Positions 45,717-56,978 of a DNA stretch of 64,000 nucleotides are shown piece by piece. The notes below the pieces were generated by a model. It did no database searches. It was not told the origin of the DNA and worked only from the letters and a program-made list of their open reading frames with translations. The DNA is taken from contig JANTQF010000028.1 in assembly GCA_032988165.1 (NCBI GenBank), positions 62,001-126,000 on the forward strand. The letters are read 5' to 3'. This DNA comes from Emmonsiellopsis sp. PD_33. Lineage: Eukaryota > Ascomycota > Eurotiomycetes > Onygenales > Ajellomycetaceae. Position numbers and translations under genes: made by a program. Within the stretch, counting starts at the first letter, position 1. The number at the start of each line of letters is the position of its first letter.

Positions 45717-46340
45717 TTATAAAGACCCTATAATCTGAGTGAGTAGATAAGGCTACTTAGTTAGTTATACTAGTACTATCTGTCTCCATTCTGCCTGCTT
45801 GTAAGTGAGTGCTGTCAGTACCTTCTGTTGCTGTGTTAGTACTACTAGTATAGCCTATCTCTATAACTCTATTAACTGTACTAGTACTATCAGTATAGCC
45901 TGTCTCTTTCTTATCTAATGTATCCACTTGGTTGAGGGCTGAATATGAGGCCTGTAATTACCAAATGTATGAAATGAACTATTATTTTAGCCATCTCATA
46001 TATTATCTTTATTGATTCTGATGTTCTCTGTGTGTCTGTATGCTACATACTCTCTCTATGGATTCCTTTTCTTATCAGCTGCCCTGGTTAAACCCAGACA
46101 CACTGAACACTGGGCATATTGAGGATCAATGATATATTGTTTGTGGCAGCTGTTGCAGGTATGATGTGGAATGAGTGTCTAATCAGATAAAGGTATAGAG
46201 CTCAGAGGAGTCTTAGATGTAAAGTCTGAAAGAGAAGAAGATACTAATTCTACTGTAGAAGGAGTAGAGAATGAAGAACCTCAGAGGGGTATGAATATCT
46301 TCCTACTAAAATAAAAGAATGATGCTAGAACCAGATTCAT
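45717..46340 (-). pseudogene. zinc-ribbon AYRH-motif gene, inner copy
   Basis: Minus strand from a candidate ATG at 46,340 (MNLVLASFFYFSRKIF), though a TTTATTTTAG splice-like site lies just after it. A Ser/Thr-rich segment (SSFSTPSTVELVSSSLSDFT) precedes a four-Cys ribbon: HTCNSCHKQYII then QYAQCSVCLGL (C-x2-C..C-x2-C), followed by DKKRNP-REYVAYRHTENIR and INKDN, FGNYRPHIQPSTKW, RKRQAILIVLVQLIEL and QAEWRQIVLV. The outer copy (58,162-58,785) keeps the frame, with the first Cys changed to Tyr but Gln codons intact where this copy has TAG. It is paralogous to the plus-strand gene at 32,370-32,945. Likely binds zinc; role unknown. Confidence 0.65.
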
Positions 46341-46429
46341 GTAAAGTGATATCCAACAGAAAGAATAATCATTGTTAATACTTTACTAGATGGTTAATGT
46401 GTCCATACAGTCATATATTTAATTTGAAA

Positions 46430-46745
46430 TTTAAAAGCTTTTGTAAAGTGCCATATCCCTCTCCTTTCAATTTGAGTACTTTTATGAAGTGCCATGTCTC
46501 CCCTCTTTCAACTTAAGCTTTCATAAAGCACTGTGTCCCTCCCCTTTCAATTTAAGTGCTTTAATAAAGTACTATGTTCTTCCCCTTTCAATTTGAGTGC
46601 TTTCATAAAGTGTTATGTCCTCCCTCTTTCAATTTAAGCTTTCATAAAGTACCATGTCCCTCCCATTTCCATTCAGGTGCTTTTGTGAAGTGCCATATCC
46701 CTCCTCTTTTAATTTAAAAGCTTTTACAAAGCTTCATATATAGAA
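46430..46745. repeat. about 45-bp minisatellite (CTTTYAATTTRAGTGCTTTTATAAAGTG..)
   Basis: Seven units with CTTTCAATTTGAGTGCTTTC, ATAAAGTGCCATGTCCCTCC. Its outer homologue is 58,875-59,185. It is directly upstream of the zinc-ribbon gene. Confidence 0.85.
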
Positions 46746-47065
46746 GAGGTAAAAAGTTCTAAATACCTGGCTCTTTTCTATTTCTTTCCTATCTTTTTTT
46801 TCTCTTTTCTTAGGTATCTTTTCTTCTACTAAAGATCATCAATGTTCTCCTCCCTATATTATACTGGCTATAACTATATTAAAATAAATCCTCAAACTAT
46901 TTCCCTCCCTCCCTGAAAAGAAAATTCTGTTACCTCCCTCCTCTAATATTACATTCAATACAAAAGATGTATATATAAAACTTTAACACTATGAAATAAA
47001 GAAGTAGTAAGATTAATATGATATATAAGTTAGCATATAAGTTACCTACTAACCAGCATTAAATA
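46746..47065. other. no recognised feature
   Basis: Pyrimidine-rich spacer between the 3' end of the 27-residue repeat gene (-) and the minisatellite. No frame or motif recognised. Confidence 0.5.
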
Positions 47066-48511
47066 TTACCTGTTGCTAGCTAGGAGCTGACACACTTCTA
47101 CTATAACTCTCATTCTGATGCTCAGGCATTACTAGCCTGGTCTGGGAGGAATGTAGTATACATATAGAATATAATTGAACCTACTGACTTTATCCATTTT
47201 AAATACTTCCATATGAATGCACTATTAGTTCAATTCTGTGGATAATGATCTGATGTGTGATGAATTAATTTCCCCTGTCATGCCTGCTAAATATACTATT
47301 AATTATTCTCTGTCTGTGTTCAAGTCCCTGGTTATTTTGGGGGGTGTTATGGAAACTACCTATGAAATAATTACTACTAATATACTATATGGGATATATA
47401 CTGAAATAACATGTTCTAGACTTTCCCTCTAGGCCCTCTTCTGCCTCCTACCTCCTGTGCTAGTGACCAGCCTGGATCTACACCTGATAACCCCATCATT
47501 ATTAATTGAGTAGAGGGTTAGATGATCTCCTCCCTTAGAGGGTAGGTTTAGAGGCTTTAAAATTCAGATGAACCTTACTTTGTCTCTTTTAATTGATTTG
47601 ATTAGCTTTATTTTTGGATGCTTAATTTCAAGGGATGAATTTAGCTCTCTATCTGGGCTTTTTACTGTCTCTTTTCCTTCTGCTTTATATATATAGTTAG
47701 GTTGATTTTGGGTGCTAGTTTTTCATTTTTTTAAAGAGTGAGATTAGCCAGTGACCTTAGAATGTTACTTCTTTATTACTTTAACTTTTCTTTTATCTGT
47801 CTTTATGTCTTTATCCTTTATTTCTCTATTTAGTTTATGTAACTGTGTTATTTGCTATTCTCTACATTAATATTAGTAGAGATATCCCCATCAATACTTG
47901 TGTTAACTGTGTTAATGTTAGCCAGTGTGTCCCTACTACCATTTCTATTAATGTTGGTAGAGGTGTCCCCTTGGCCACTCACATTAGTTGTATTAATATT
48001 AGCTAGTATGTCCCTGCTACCATCTTCATTAATATTAGTGGAGGTGTCTTCTTAATCACTTACATTAGCTGTGCTAATGTTAGCCAGTGTGTCCCTGCCA
48101 TTATCTTTATTAATATTAGTAGAGATATCTCTATCATCATTACTTGTATCAGATTGTACTAATATTAGGTGGTGTGTCTCTACTCTTATCTATATTAATA
48201 TTAGTGGCCTAGATGTCCATATTATTACTTATATTAGCTATGCTAATATTAGCTCTATTATGATCTATTTCTTTAATATTGCCTACTACCCTGTTCTATG
48301 CTATTAGATGTATATATTCCTTCCCCACTTCATTTGGGAGATTAGTGCTTATCTTCTTGTCTGTGTGTGAGTAAATTTTAGCATCTTTTTTTGACTGCTC
48401 AGATTAGATCAATTAGTGATAGGCCATATCTAAGTATTCAAGCCTTTTTATTGGTGGTAGAATAGATATACTAAAATTTACTAGCATGCAGATGAGGAGA
48501 TAGTCTGTCAT
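47066..48511 (-). pseudogene. 27-residue repeat protein, minus-strand gene, inner copy
   Basis: From ATG at 48,511: MTDYLLICMLVNFSISILPP, KRLEYLDMAYH-LI-SE, KKDAKIYSHTDKKISTNLPN. Then four 81-bp repeats (48,250-47,860) reading RDTLANISTANVSD-EDTST and NINEDGS; a frame change (intron or indel) leads to a basic coiled-coil-like part (LHKLNREIKDKDIKTDKRKV) and a C-terminal domain KSPDRELNSSLEIKHPKIKL, GGDHLTLYSINNDGVI, ESLEHVISVYIPYSILV, REQ-type LIVYLAGMTGEI and VIVEVCQLLASNR ending at 47,066. About 450 codons. The outer copy is at 59,505-60,955. No family recognised. The Leu/Ser/Val-rich plus-strand frames at 47,852-48,307 are antisense shadows of the repeat. Confidence 0.6.
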
Positions 48512-49238
48512 ACTATCATTACTTGATGCTATAATTTTTGTACTAACTCTCAACCTTTACTTTTATCTACAGCAGTTTTCCCTGTTAGTGACATTCAGAA
48601 TGAACAAATATGAATGTGAATGCAATAAATAAATGAATATATAAATAGATGATCAATTAATGGCCAGGCTATTATTAATATGAATTGCTTGGGAAGAAGA
48701 TGACTCATGTATAGCTATGAAGCCCAGTCAGTGCTAGCATGAGATCAATCATAAAGAAAGAGATTAATTATAGGTAAATTTCAGCTATCAGTACTGATGG
48801 TGTAGAACTATGGGATCTAATAGATTAGAATGAATTGTAATTGACATTATTCTTATTATTTTTCAGGAGAAAATATTACTTTAGGAAAAGATTGCACTGA
48901 TTATATTTATTTTTGGTGATTTCCCCCTTTCTATCATATTCCTGCTTCAGATGGCTGTATACTAACTGTTTTTATTATAATAGCATTAATTTCAATTGAT
49001 GTATCTTATTTTGATAAAATACCTGCTACATGCTAACTTAACTCTCATTAGTTAGTTACTGGTAATTATTCTCTCACTTCTATTCTGCTGCTTAAAAATT
49101 GCCTTGCTCCATTCTTTTTTTACCTCTAATTATATTGAATTCTACCTTACTATCTACTGAATTGATGTACTTCTTATTCCTAGAGTCTTCTCTTTTTCTT
49201 TAAAGCTTTTGAAATTAACATCAAAAAAAGCTGTGAAG
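48512..49238. other. intergenic region, no gene recognised
   Basis: This region lies between the divergent 27-residue repeat gene (-) and unknown gene 2 (+). Two stretches are nearly identical between inner and outer copies (48,850-48,900 and 49,000-49,080 versus 61,290-61,340 and 61,440-61,530). Presumed promoter DNA. Confidence 0.4.
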
Positions 49239-51225
49239 ATGAGGATTAGTTAACACACAGCTTGAGATGAGTTCTGCAAGTCAGTGGTTAGAGATAGGTT
49301 GATTCAGATAGCATATGATTTTGATATTCAAATTTGAAGTCTGCACTGATAAGATGGTTTGAAATTAAGCCTGCAGCATGGCCTGGCAGAAATGAACTAA
49401 AGTGTAGATAGAAGCCTATTATTAATAATTACTATAGTAATGAGAATATAGGTAAGGATAATGATTTGAAGGAAGTTGATAGTGATATGAATGTGGAAGA
49501 TGAGTCTTGCCTTTCTCTAAATAAGTAAAGATAAATTGAGCTAGGTCTGGTGAGTTATTCTCTTTATCATATTATGCCTGTCAATGTTAATGCTGTTGTG
49601 GGATGATTTTACTTATTAATATTAGTATGAGTCTACTTACATTTTATAGTGTCAGTACTGAAATCAACTGATTGTTTAAGTTAGAACTCTACACCACTGT
49701 AAAGATCATCTCTTTTAACTGAGAGCTCTTTCTTGGGTTCTTATGATGATTAGATTTTCTTGAGCTCTACTAGCAGCCATCAAACTCTCCTTACCACATC
49801 TGATGTAATTAAAGACAATGTGACTGAGAAGGGTGAAAGGTGTCTTATATAGATTGAATCAGAGTGAAGGCTAGATAGAAGTAAAATACAAGATAATAAT
49901 CATACTCTTCTTGATGATGTTAGAGTCTTATGTGCTGGAAGGCTGTACTCTGACTATGAAATTCTATTATTATAGTGAATACCTTGGTCAGAAGAAAAGA
50001 AGCTTCTAGTGTTGAAATTGATAAAGAAGATATGGAGGATACAGTGTGAGAAGTTAATCAAGTAGTGGAATTAAATGAGAGATATGATTAATCTCAAAAA
50101 TCAGCTAATAAAGCAGCCTAACTATTAGGAGGCATAAATGATAGTTCCTCTAAGCATATTACTTATATATTAATACTCTAATACTGATATAATACTGGCA
50201 GGTTTTTGAATACATTGCTTCAGTTCAACATCATCATATAATGACAGTCAAAGCATACATTGATAGCATGTTTGGTGGTAAATACTCAAAGAAAGCAAAT
50301 CTATAGAAGAAGATACAGATAGAGCTTCTAAAGAACTATCTTTACCTGTACTTAGATAATGTTTGTAATGAGAATAGGGTAGGCTCTATTTTTCATTATT
50401 CTTGATCTCTATTGATTGACTTCACAGAATTTAAAATATGGTATATAATGGCTTTCTAATAATATTCTTTAGGTGTTTGCAAAGCTTTTCTATGGCTAAG
50501 GTCAGTATGACTTAGCAAGTAACTTACTCACATAAAAGTTCTTTAGGTATTCTAAATAGAAGCCTGCTGCTATCCTTCCTATCTTTATCACAGCTAATTT
50601 GGTGTATTTTACAATTAGGAATCTTGAATAAACAATTAATCAGTCTGAGGATACAGGATCAAAATTTGATGGAGTTTTGGCCTTTCATAAGGATTAGACT
50701 TTGTGATTACATGGGATTGGATCTTTATTGCTAATATTTATAATTAGGAAAATTCAAGGATTTAACAGCTATATGGGGGGAAATGTGTGAGGAGCAAAGA
50801 GATATACTGGAATGTATTATTTAAAAATGAGTTTGAAATCTTTCTAAATTCCAGAAGGGTGATAGGGAAACTACAGTGAATGAGATCATTGCTGATCTAA
50901 ATGTTGATATAATAGAAGATTTTAATTTATTCAAGCTAATAGATAATAAATAGAAAGGTACAGAGTAATTAATATACCTTTATAGATTCCTCATGCTCTC
51001 TCTTATTTACTTAAGATCTAACTCTACTTCTGAGATAACAGCATATTAATTTTTTTGCAGATTAGCTGTCTACAGCTTGAAGTCTGCCTCTATAATTACT
51101 AATACTCTGCCAGCAACCTCATCAGCACCTGTGATGAAAGGAGTGTAGACTACTACAGTTTTTTAATGTTTAATTATCTTTATTATGTGGAATCATCTCT
51201 TACTGCAGTACATACTTATTACTGA
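49239..51225 (+). pseudogene. unknown gene 2 of giant element (weakly DUF6532-like), inner copy
   Basis: Candidate start at 49,239. Exons read KSVVRDRLIQIAYDFDIQI, SALIRWFEIKPAAWPGRNEL, an acidic segment (NENIGKDNDLKEVDSDMNVE), EKGERCLI, then HHHIMTVKAYIDSMFGGKYS, ELLKNYLYLYLDNVCNEN. After an intron ending TTCTTTAG (50,472) come VFAKLFYG-GQYDLASNLL, KPAAILPIFITANLVYFTIR, NLE-TIN-SEDTGSKFDGVL and AFHKD. Further exons follow (KGDRETTVNEIIADLNVDII; after TTTTTTTGCAG, ISCLQLEVCLYNY to a stop at 51,225). The FF..KPAAILPIFITA..YFTIRNLE pattern recalls fungal DUF6532 proteins, but this is by eye only. The outer copy is 61,684-63,670 with the same frames. Stops are at Gln sites. Confidence 0.5.
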
Positions 51226-51462
51226 GAGATCTCTTTACCTAATATTTCTCTCAGCAAGATTATAATGTTATTTATTAATAGCTCTCCTACAACCCTTATT
51301 CATACTTAATATCTATATTCTTAATTTTCTTGCTCCTTCTTCTATCCCTTCCTTTCATCACTGTAACTACCTGTTTCAAACAACACCTAGCACCATTTGT
51401 TCAATGATTGTTAATCTGTCTTGATTTTATTTTTTGCTGTTTATAGATTCTATACATTATAG

Positions 51463-52226
51463 ATGAATAGTACTTTTACTGAATTGAATAATAATAATAA
51501 TCAATATGATCAATGTGCAATAGATGACAGTGTCAGTAAAGATAATATTATTAATAATAGAGTATAGAGTACTGCTGATGCCATCACTAATGTTGATGCA
51601 AATAAGAGTAAGGACATACTAATTAATATTAGTGTGACTAATGTGAGTAATAATAGGGATATCTTCAACAACATTAATGTAGATGGGGGTAGAGACACAC
51701 TGGCTAATATTAGTACAATCAATGTGAGTGGTGATAGAGACATCTCTAATAATATTAACATGAATGGGGGTGAGGACACACTGGCTAATATTAGTGTAAT
51801 TAATGTGAGTGGCAATGGGGACACACTGGCTAATATTAATGTAACTGATGCAAGTGGTGATGAGGACATCTCTAATAATATTGATGTAAATGAGGGTAGG
51901 GACACACTAGCTAATATTAGTGTAGCTGATGTAAGTGGCAATAGAGACACCTCTAATAATATTAATGTAAATGAGAGTAGGGACACACCTACTAATATTA
52001 GTGCAGCTAACATTGAATGGTGAGAGGAATACCTCCACTAAAATTAATGTAGATAGTAGTAGAAATACATTGTGTAATATTAGTGCATTCACTGCAAGTA
52101 GTAATAAAGATACCTCTGCAAATCTTAGCACAGTTAATGCCATTGATGGCAGTAACACCTTCACTAATATTAACATAATTGGAAATATTTACACTATTAA
52201 CACTATTAGTGTGATTATTGCACTGT
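51463..52226 (+). pseudogene. 27-residue repeat protein, plus-strand gene, inner copy
   Basis: From ATG at 51,463: MNSTFTELNNNNNQYDQCAI, DDSVSKDNIINN, one TAG, then 81-bp repeats such as GGRDTLANISTINVSGDRDI and SNNINMN up to 52,019, where the frame shifts by one base and continues (NGERNTSTKINVDSSRNTLC.., ending ISVIIAL) to 52,226. The 27-residue unit (RDTLANIS..NVSG..DISNNIN) is the same as in the minus-strand gene at 47,066-48,511, so the element holds two oppositely oriented repeat-protein genes. Asn, Ser, Thr and Asp dominate. It is the last gene before the right inverted repeat. The long minus-strand frame at 51,510-52,013 is an antisense shadow. Confidence 0.62.
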
Positions 52227-52360
52227 AGATACATGTAAAGGACCAGCTACACATAGTGGCTCCTGCATGCTCTAAGTAGGATTATATAATAAATTGCTAT
52301 GCCTACTAAAACTACATAAGCATGCTTGTGCTACTATGTGCCCCACATGCAGCAAAAAGA

Positions 52361-52374
52361 TTTTGCTGATGATG
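52361..52374 (-). repeat. right terminal inverted repeat, inner giant element
   Basis: TTTTGCTGATGATG, the exact inverse of 29,912-29,925. Just inside lies a nearby partial direct copy (GCAGCAAAAAGA), so the end itself is a small hairpin. Confidence 0.88.
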
Positions 52375-55225
52375 CAGTTGTTCAGTATAGTAATAATGTC
52401 CTGGCTAAGCTTTTTAAACTCTTTCTGATAGATATAATGTAGTATGTTTAAATTCTTTTAATAATCATCCTCTAGAATGTTCATCCAACTATATATGTCT
52501 TCAGAGCCTTTCTTAAAGGGGGTTTTACTTATTAATCAGATATTGGTGTGAGATTACTAATCATCCTCCTTCTTTATCTCATTATGATTCAAACCCAGTA
52601 TAGAATGAAACTAATAGATATTAGTATTATTTCATTTCTTCTTCAGATGACATTCATCATGGACCAGTAGATCTCAGCTCCATAGATGTTGTGATTTTAC
52701 CAACTAATTATGCATACAGTTTATCATTAGTAGTGAGGTCAGAATAATACAATTATTAGATGCTTGTTGATTTAAGTTGATATCTGAAAGTAGATATATC
52801 TTGGCATTTGAACTGTGTTCATGAATCCTTTTTTTCATAGCAACCTCAAAAGCTATGAGGGGCTACATGAATAATTGTAATGGTGACTTAGAATTAACAA
52901 TCTTAATAAACTCATCAACCCATATAGATAGGAGGGATGATGAGACTGTAATAAAAGATACCTCTAGATTGATTTTAAATATTACCTTCAGTGCTCTCAG
53001 TTTAGTATCTAGCTCTTTACATATAGTACAGACACACCTAAAGGGCTATTAAGATTATATTAGATATGAGGCAGCAGTATCCACATCTTATGAATAATAT
53101 TCATGGGTGGTGTCAGAATTGAGTTTCTGAGAGTAATGAACTAATCTATAATTTGATGCCACTAAGAATCTAAGAATAATATAGATAAGGAGCTCAGTAG
53201 TCTTCCCTACTCTCATCTTATCATCTAAAATCCTCTTTCTTATGAGCCTTTTGTTATTCATCAGCATTCAGAAGGCAGTAAATAGCTGATATATGAAGCT
53301 AACTCTCTTCATATATAATATGTTGATTCTGAGTGCAGGAGATTTGTAGTCAATATCATTATCCTTAAATATAAAGAAGTATGTAAATATTCTCTCTATA
53401 TGTTTATTAAGTTGATGGCATCCTTCTATATCTACTACTTGGAACATCAGACCTACTTCATTAAGATCAGTGAAATCATCTTAATAATTAGTCTTAACAT
53501 TGGTTTCTGACTGGCCATCAGAATCAAAGACCTCAATAGGCTTTGAGGTAGTACTTTTTAGTGTTAGACTGTCTTCTGTACTACTGGCTGAATTGGCAGG
53601 GGATAGAGGTACCTTAAGAGATAACTTAACTAGCAAACTGAATATTAGAGGGTCTATTACCATTTAATTCTCTTCTACACCACTGGTGGTACTAGCAGGG
53701 GATGTAGATGTCTTGGGAGATGACTTAACTGATAGATCATCTTTTGAAATTGAATTATCTTTTAGAATTGAATTGTCTTTTGAGATTGAATTGTCTTTTG
53801 AAATTAAATCATCTTTTAGGATTACATCATCTTTTGAGATTAGACTGTCTATATTAGTGTTAGATGATATAATAAGAATAGTATTATATTTTAGGGCTTC
53901 AGTGTTGCCATCATCATCATCAAAGTCAGCTGGATGTTTATACTTATTGGATTTCTCCTAGATCTCAAACTGAACTACTCACTACTGTAATAGTATATCT
54001 AATTTAGCTACTCTATCTGTAAAGAAGGCTGTTTTATATTAGATGATTCATAAGGTTGCTTGACTGATCCTGATGCTAATTAATCATTCTAGATAGTATG
54101 GATTTATAAGGAAGACTTGCTGAACCTCTAGGTTGAAATAGATGATACTATTACTCTTCAGCTCTTCCAGCTAGTCACTGTAGTCCTCCTTTATAAGATG
54201 GTTGACTGGGTTTAGTCCCTCAGCTGTGTAAGATATCAGATCTACTGGTATGCACATAGTGAGCTGATTGTCTTCATTCACTAGAGAGTTAATAGTATGA
54301 AACTCCATATATTAGATCTAGTTATTAAGTATGTTTGATGTTAGTTTGGTAGCTCTGAAATCTGAAGCACAAGTAAAGAATAGTAAAGACCCATGATTAC
54401 TACTATGACTAGCTATTATTATTAGTCTCTCTGATTGATATACTAATGAGGTTTACTATATTAGTAGTAAGAGCTTCTGATACTCAAGACTGGGCTCTTT
54501 AGATTTAACTGACAGATAAATTGGTATGAATGTTTTAGAATTAGACAGTATTTTAAGATTGAATGATGTTTTGAAATTAGATGCTGTTTTAAAATTAGAT
54601 GCTATTTTGAGATTGAATAGTTGCTGATTCCTACTGTATTTCTGAGTTATTATATAGACTTATTTACTGAAGAGGTTAATGATGATAATCTGGTAATCAC
54701 CTATAATGCATCTATTATTATTAAGAGGTTTCTCTGCCTATCTGGTAGGAATATCTATTATATTCAATAGGCCTTAGCTGATGCATTCATTAATGATGTG
54801 GATTCTAAATTGTCTTTTATGACTAGTATTCTACTTGACTGTATGATAGTTAGAGAGTATTATAAGCTATTAATTGAATTTAGCCTTGAGCTGATTTAGA
54901 TCCTATACTGTATAGCTTATAACTTTACTAATTACTTCATTAGATAGAGCAACCATGATGACCTAAATGTAAATGTTAGAATGAAAATATTATAAATAGA
55001 GGATACAGTATGACTTACTAGCTGACTTAAAGCTTCTTTACTAAAGTTAGCTCTAAAGTTAGCAGGGTAATGATAGGAAGTTGGTAATGAGTTAGAGCTA
55101 GATGTAAAGGTCAGAATGAAAATGTTATAAATAGAGAATATAATATGACTTACTAGCTGAGCTTCTTTATCAAAGTTGGCTTCAAATCTCTAATGTTGAT
55201 GGTAGGGTGGTAGTGGTAAGTTAAT
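52375..55225 (-). pseudogene. SNF2 helicase, outer copy, N-terminal half
   Basis: Counterpart of 39,973-42,800. Walker A reads RILDDKMRVGKTTEL (about 53,205-53,250) and the DExH box LLVHDECHLKK (about 52,640-52,672). Here GKT and the Asp are kept while other Gly are lost, the reverse of the inner copy, so the two copies together confirm the ATPase. The 6-residue arrays are present at 53,740-53,850 and 54,530-54,620. The gene is interrupted at 52,375 by the inner element; the C-terminal half is at 28,550-29,911. Open frames at 53,481-53,663 and 53,686-53,961 are fragments or shadows. Confidence 0.75.
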
Positions 55226-55935
55226 AATAGGTCAGACTGTTATAGTGTTATAAGAAGTTAGTTAAAAAGCTTGTAGGCTTCTCAGGTGAATGATTGAGCT
55301 AAGGGCTGAACCCTAAAGTTTAAATAGATTTAGCTCTATTTATAAGATTAGATGGGAGTAGCTGTATAATACATTATAAGCTATCACTAAATCTTTATAT
55401 TCTGATAATATTAGTCTCATTATGTGATTACTTGACCCTCTTCTTTCAACAACCTTAACCTCATAATGTAATCACTTAACTCTCATTATTTTGATTTAAA
55501 TACTTTTATTAGAATCTTTTATTTGTATGCTTTTATCTGCACAATTTCATTTAAAATCTCAGATACTTTCATTAAGATGCTTTCATCAGGATGCTTTCAT
55601 CAGAATACTTTCATTAGGATGCTTTCATTTAATATTTTTAATCTAGTAATCTTACTTCAACTATCCATTCAATATTAAAATATCATTTAATACTAAAATA
55701 ACATCTAATACCAAAACAACTTGAATCATGTCAACTAATGAGGACTGCAAATACTAGCTAAATAATCATTACTGATTGAATCCCTGCTCATGGTGATATA
55801 AGCCAGGAAAGAGAGGTAGTATACTAGGTGCACATTATATAATATTAAAAAAAAGTAATACTAACTGCTAATTTCATATAAGGAGGATGTATAAATGAGA
55901 AACAACCTGTCATTTTAAATATAATCTAATCAAAC
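55226..55935. repeat. spacer with 14-bp ATRCTTTCATYAGG repeats, outer copy
   Basis: Homologue of 42,801-43,497. The 14-bp array is at about 55,560-55,630 and the ACTAAAATAACATCTAATACC units at 55,668-55,730. No gene. Confidence 0.6.
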
Positions 55936-56978
55936 ATGACTTGCTGCTGAATGATGAGACTGATAGAGGTATACTCACTAATATTATATAATCTACTTTA
56001 ATATACTATATGTGCACTGGCTAATATTTAACAGCTATTAGATTGAAGTGGTGATGTAGAATCTATCTTAATAATAAGCTTCTAAAGACATTTTCAGTGT
56101 TGTCTGAATGCTGGTGCTGTTTTCACCCCAGTAAGTAATAATTACTTATTAAGCTTAATTATAGTACTTATTTGATTAGATGATCTGACTGATATAGTGT
56201 AGAATGTATTAATCTATTATAAAATTAAAAAGAGATAGATTCTTCAACTTATTAAATGATAAAGTTTAAGGATTGATCTATCTGTACTAGGTGCAGGCAG
56301 CCTATCCATTTTATGGTCAAGTTGAGTTGATAGCCAGCTAATATGGAGGAACACTGCAAAATAATTATTATCTACCTGAAATGATAGAGCTATAAGTCAT
56401 ACTAGAACTTCACTAGTAACATTAAGTTGTAAGAGGCTAAAGGCAAGGATGAGCATTATCTTCACTGTCTCTAAAGGAATTTCTGCCACTATAAATATGA
56501 ATTGCTGAGCTAGTCTGGTTGTTAATACTATTTCAACAATGAGTAGATTCAGTAGATGATAGAGGAGACATGCAGGAATAGAAGTAGTAATACTAGTAGT
56601 ACTAATCTTTCTAATAGATGAAATGAGTGGGATGCTATTGAATCTGACCTTCAAGTTATATCCTATTAGTATTTATAGCTCTCTAAGTCTACTACTATCA
56701 TCTACAATGACTACAACATATATGTACAAGTAGTAGATGATGAAAATAAGCTTAGAGATCTTATTAGTAATAAGATGATGAATAATGTGAATATTTAGAT
56801 AATTTAGAATAATAAGAATCTGACATGTGAGTAGAGAATGAGATAGATTGCAGATGTGATGACTAATCACATAAGATGCAGAAATAAACTTTAAAGACAT
56901 TAAGTATGATGTATAGTAGATGATGAGCATTAGATGCTTCAGATAACTACTTATCTTAATAATGTCAGAATTAATTGA
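55936..56978 (+). pseudogene. unknown gene 1 of giant element, outer copy
   Basis: ATG at 55,936 (MTCC-MMRLIEVYSLILYNL), the same frame as the inner copy. NFCHYKYEL is kept near 56,475. It has more stops than the inner copy. The intron position is conserved (GCAAGG..TCTAAA, with donor and acceptor both damaged). Two antisense open frames (56,397-56,654 and 56,673-56,930) are shadows. Confidence 0.5.

Larger units (their letters stand above)
29912..52374. mobile_element. giant Plavaka-like transposon, inner complete copy, 22,463 bp
   Basis: It starts CATCATCAGCAAAA (29,912-29,925) and ends TTTTGCTGATGATG (52,361-52,374), a perfect 14-bp inverted repeat. Removing it joins 29,911 to 52,375 inside a SNF2 reading that is continuous in the inner copy itself at about 39,971-39,973, so the borders are confirmed by a filled-site comparison. 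Host sequence TTCAT|GTAGTT suggests a very short (2-4 bp) target duplication, compatible with CACTA/EnSpm-type elements, but the CAT/ATG repeats make it ambiguous. Contents in order: AYRH gene (+), transposase (-), 21-residue repeat (-), SNF2 (-), unknown gene (+), zinc-ribbon gene (-), repeat gene (-), unknown gene (+), repeat gene (+). Confidence 0.88.

Noticed and set aside
46430..46745. Regularly spaced repeat resembling a CRISPR array
   Set aside because: Units are contiguous minisatellite copies without unique spacers, in a eukaryotic transposon.
51510..52234. Long minus-strand Leu-rich open frames
   Set aside because: Exact antisense of the 27-residue repeat gene, whose plus-strand frame starts at a conserved ATG and shares its unit with another gene.
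29912..52374. Polinton/Maverick, Helitron or Starship identity for the giant element
   Set aside because: No DNA polymerase B, retroviral-type integrase, Rep/helicase or tyrosine recombinase was read; the transposase motifs are Plavaka-type and the ends are short inverted repeats.
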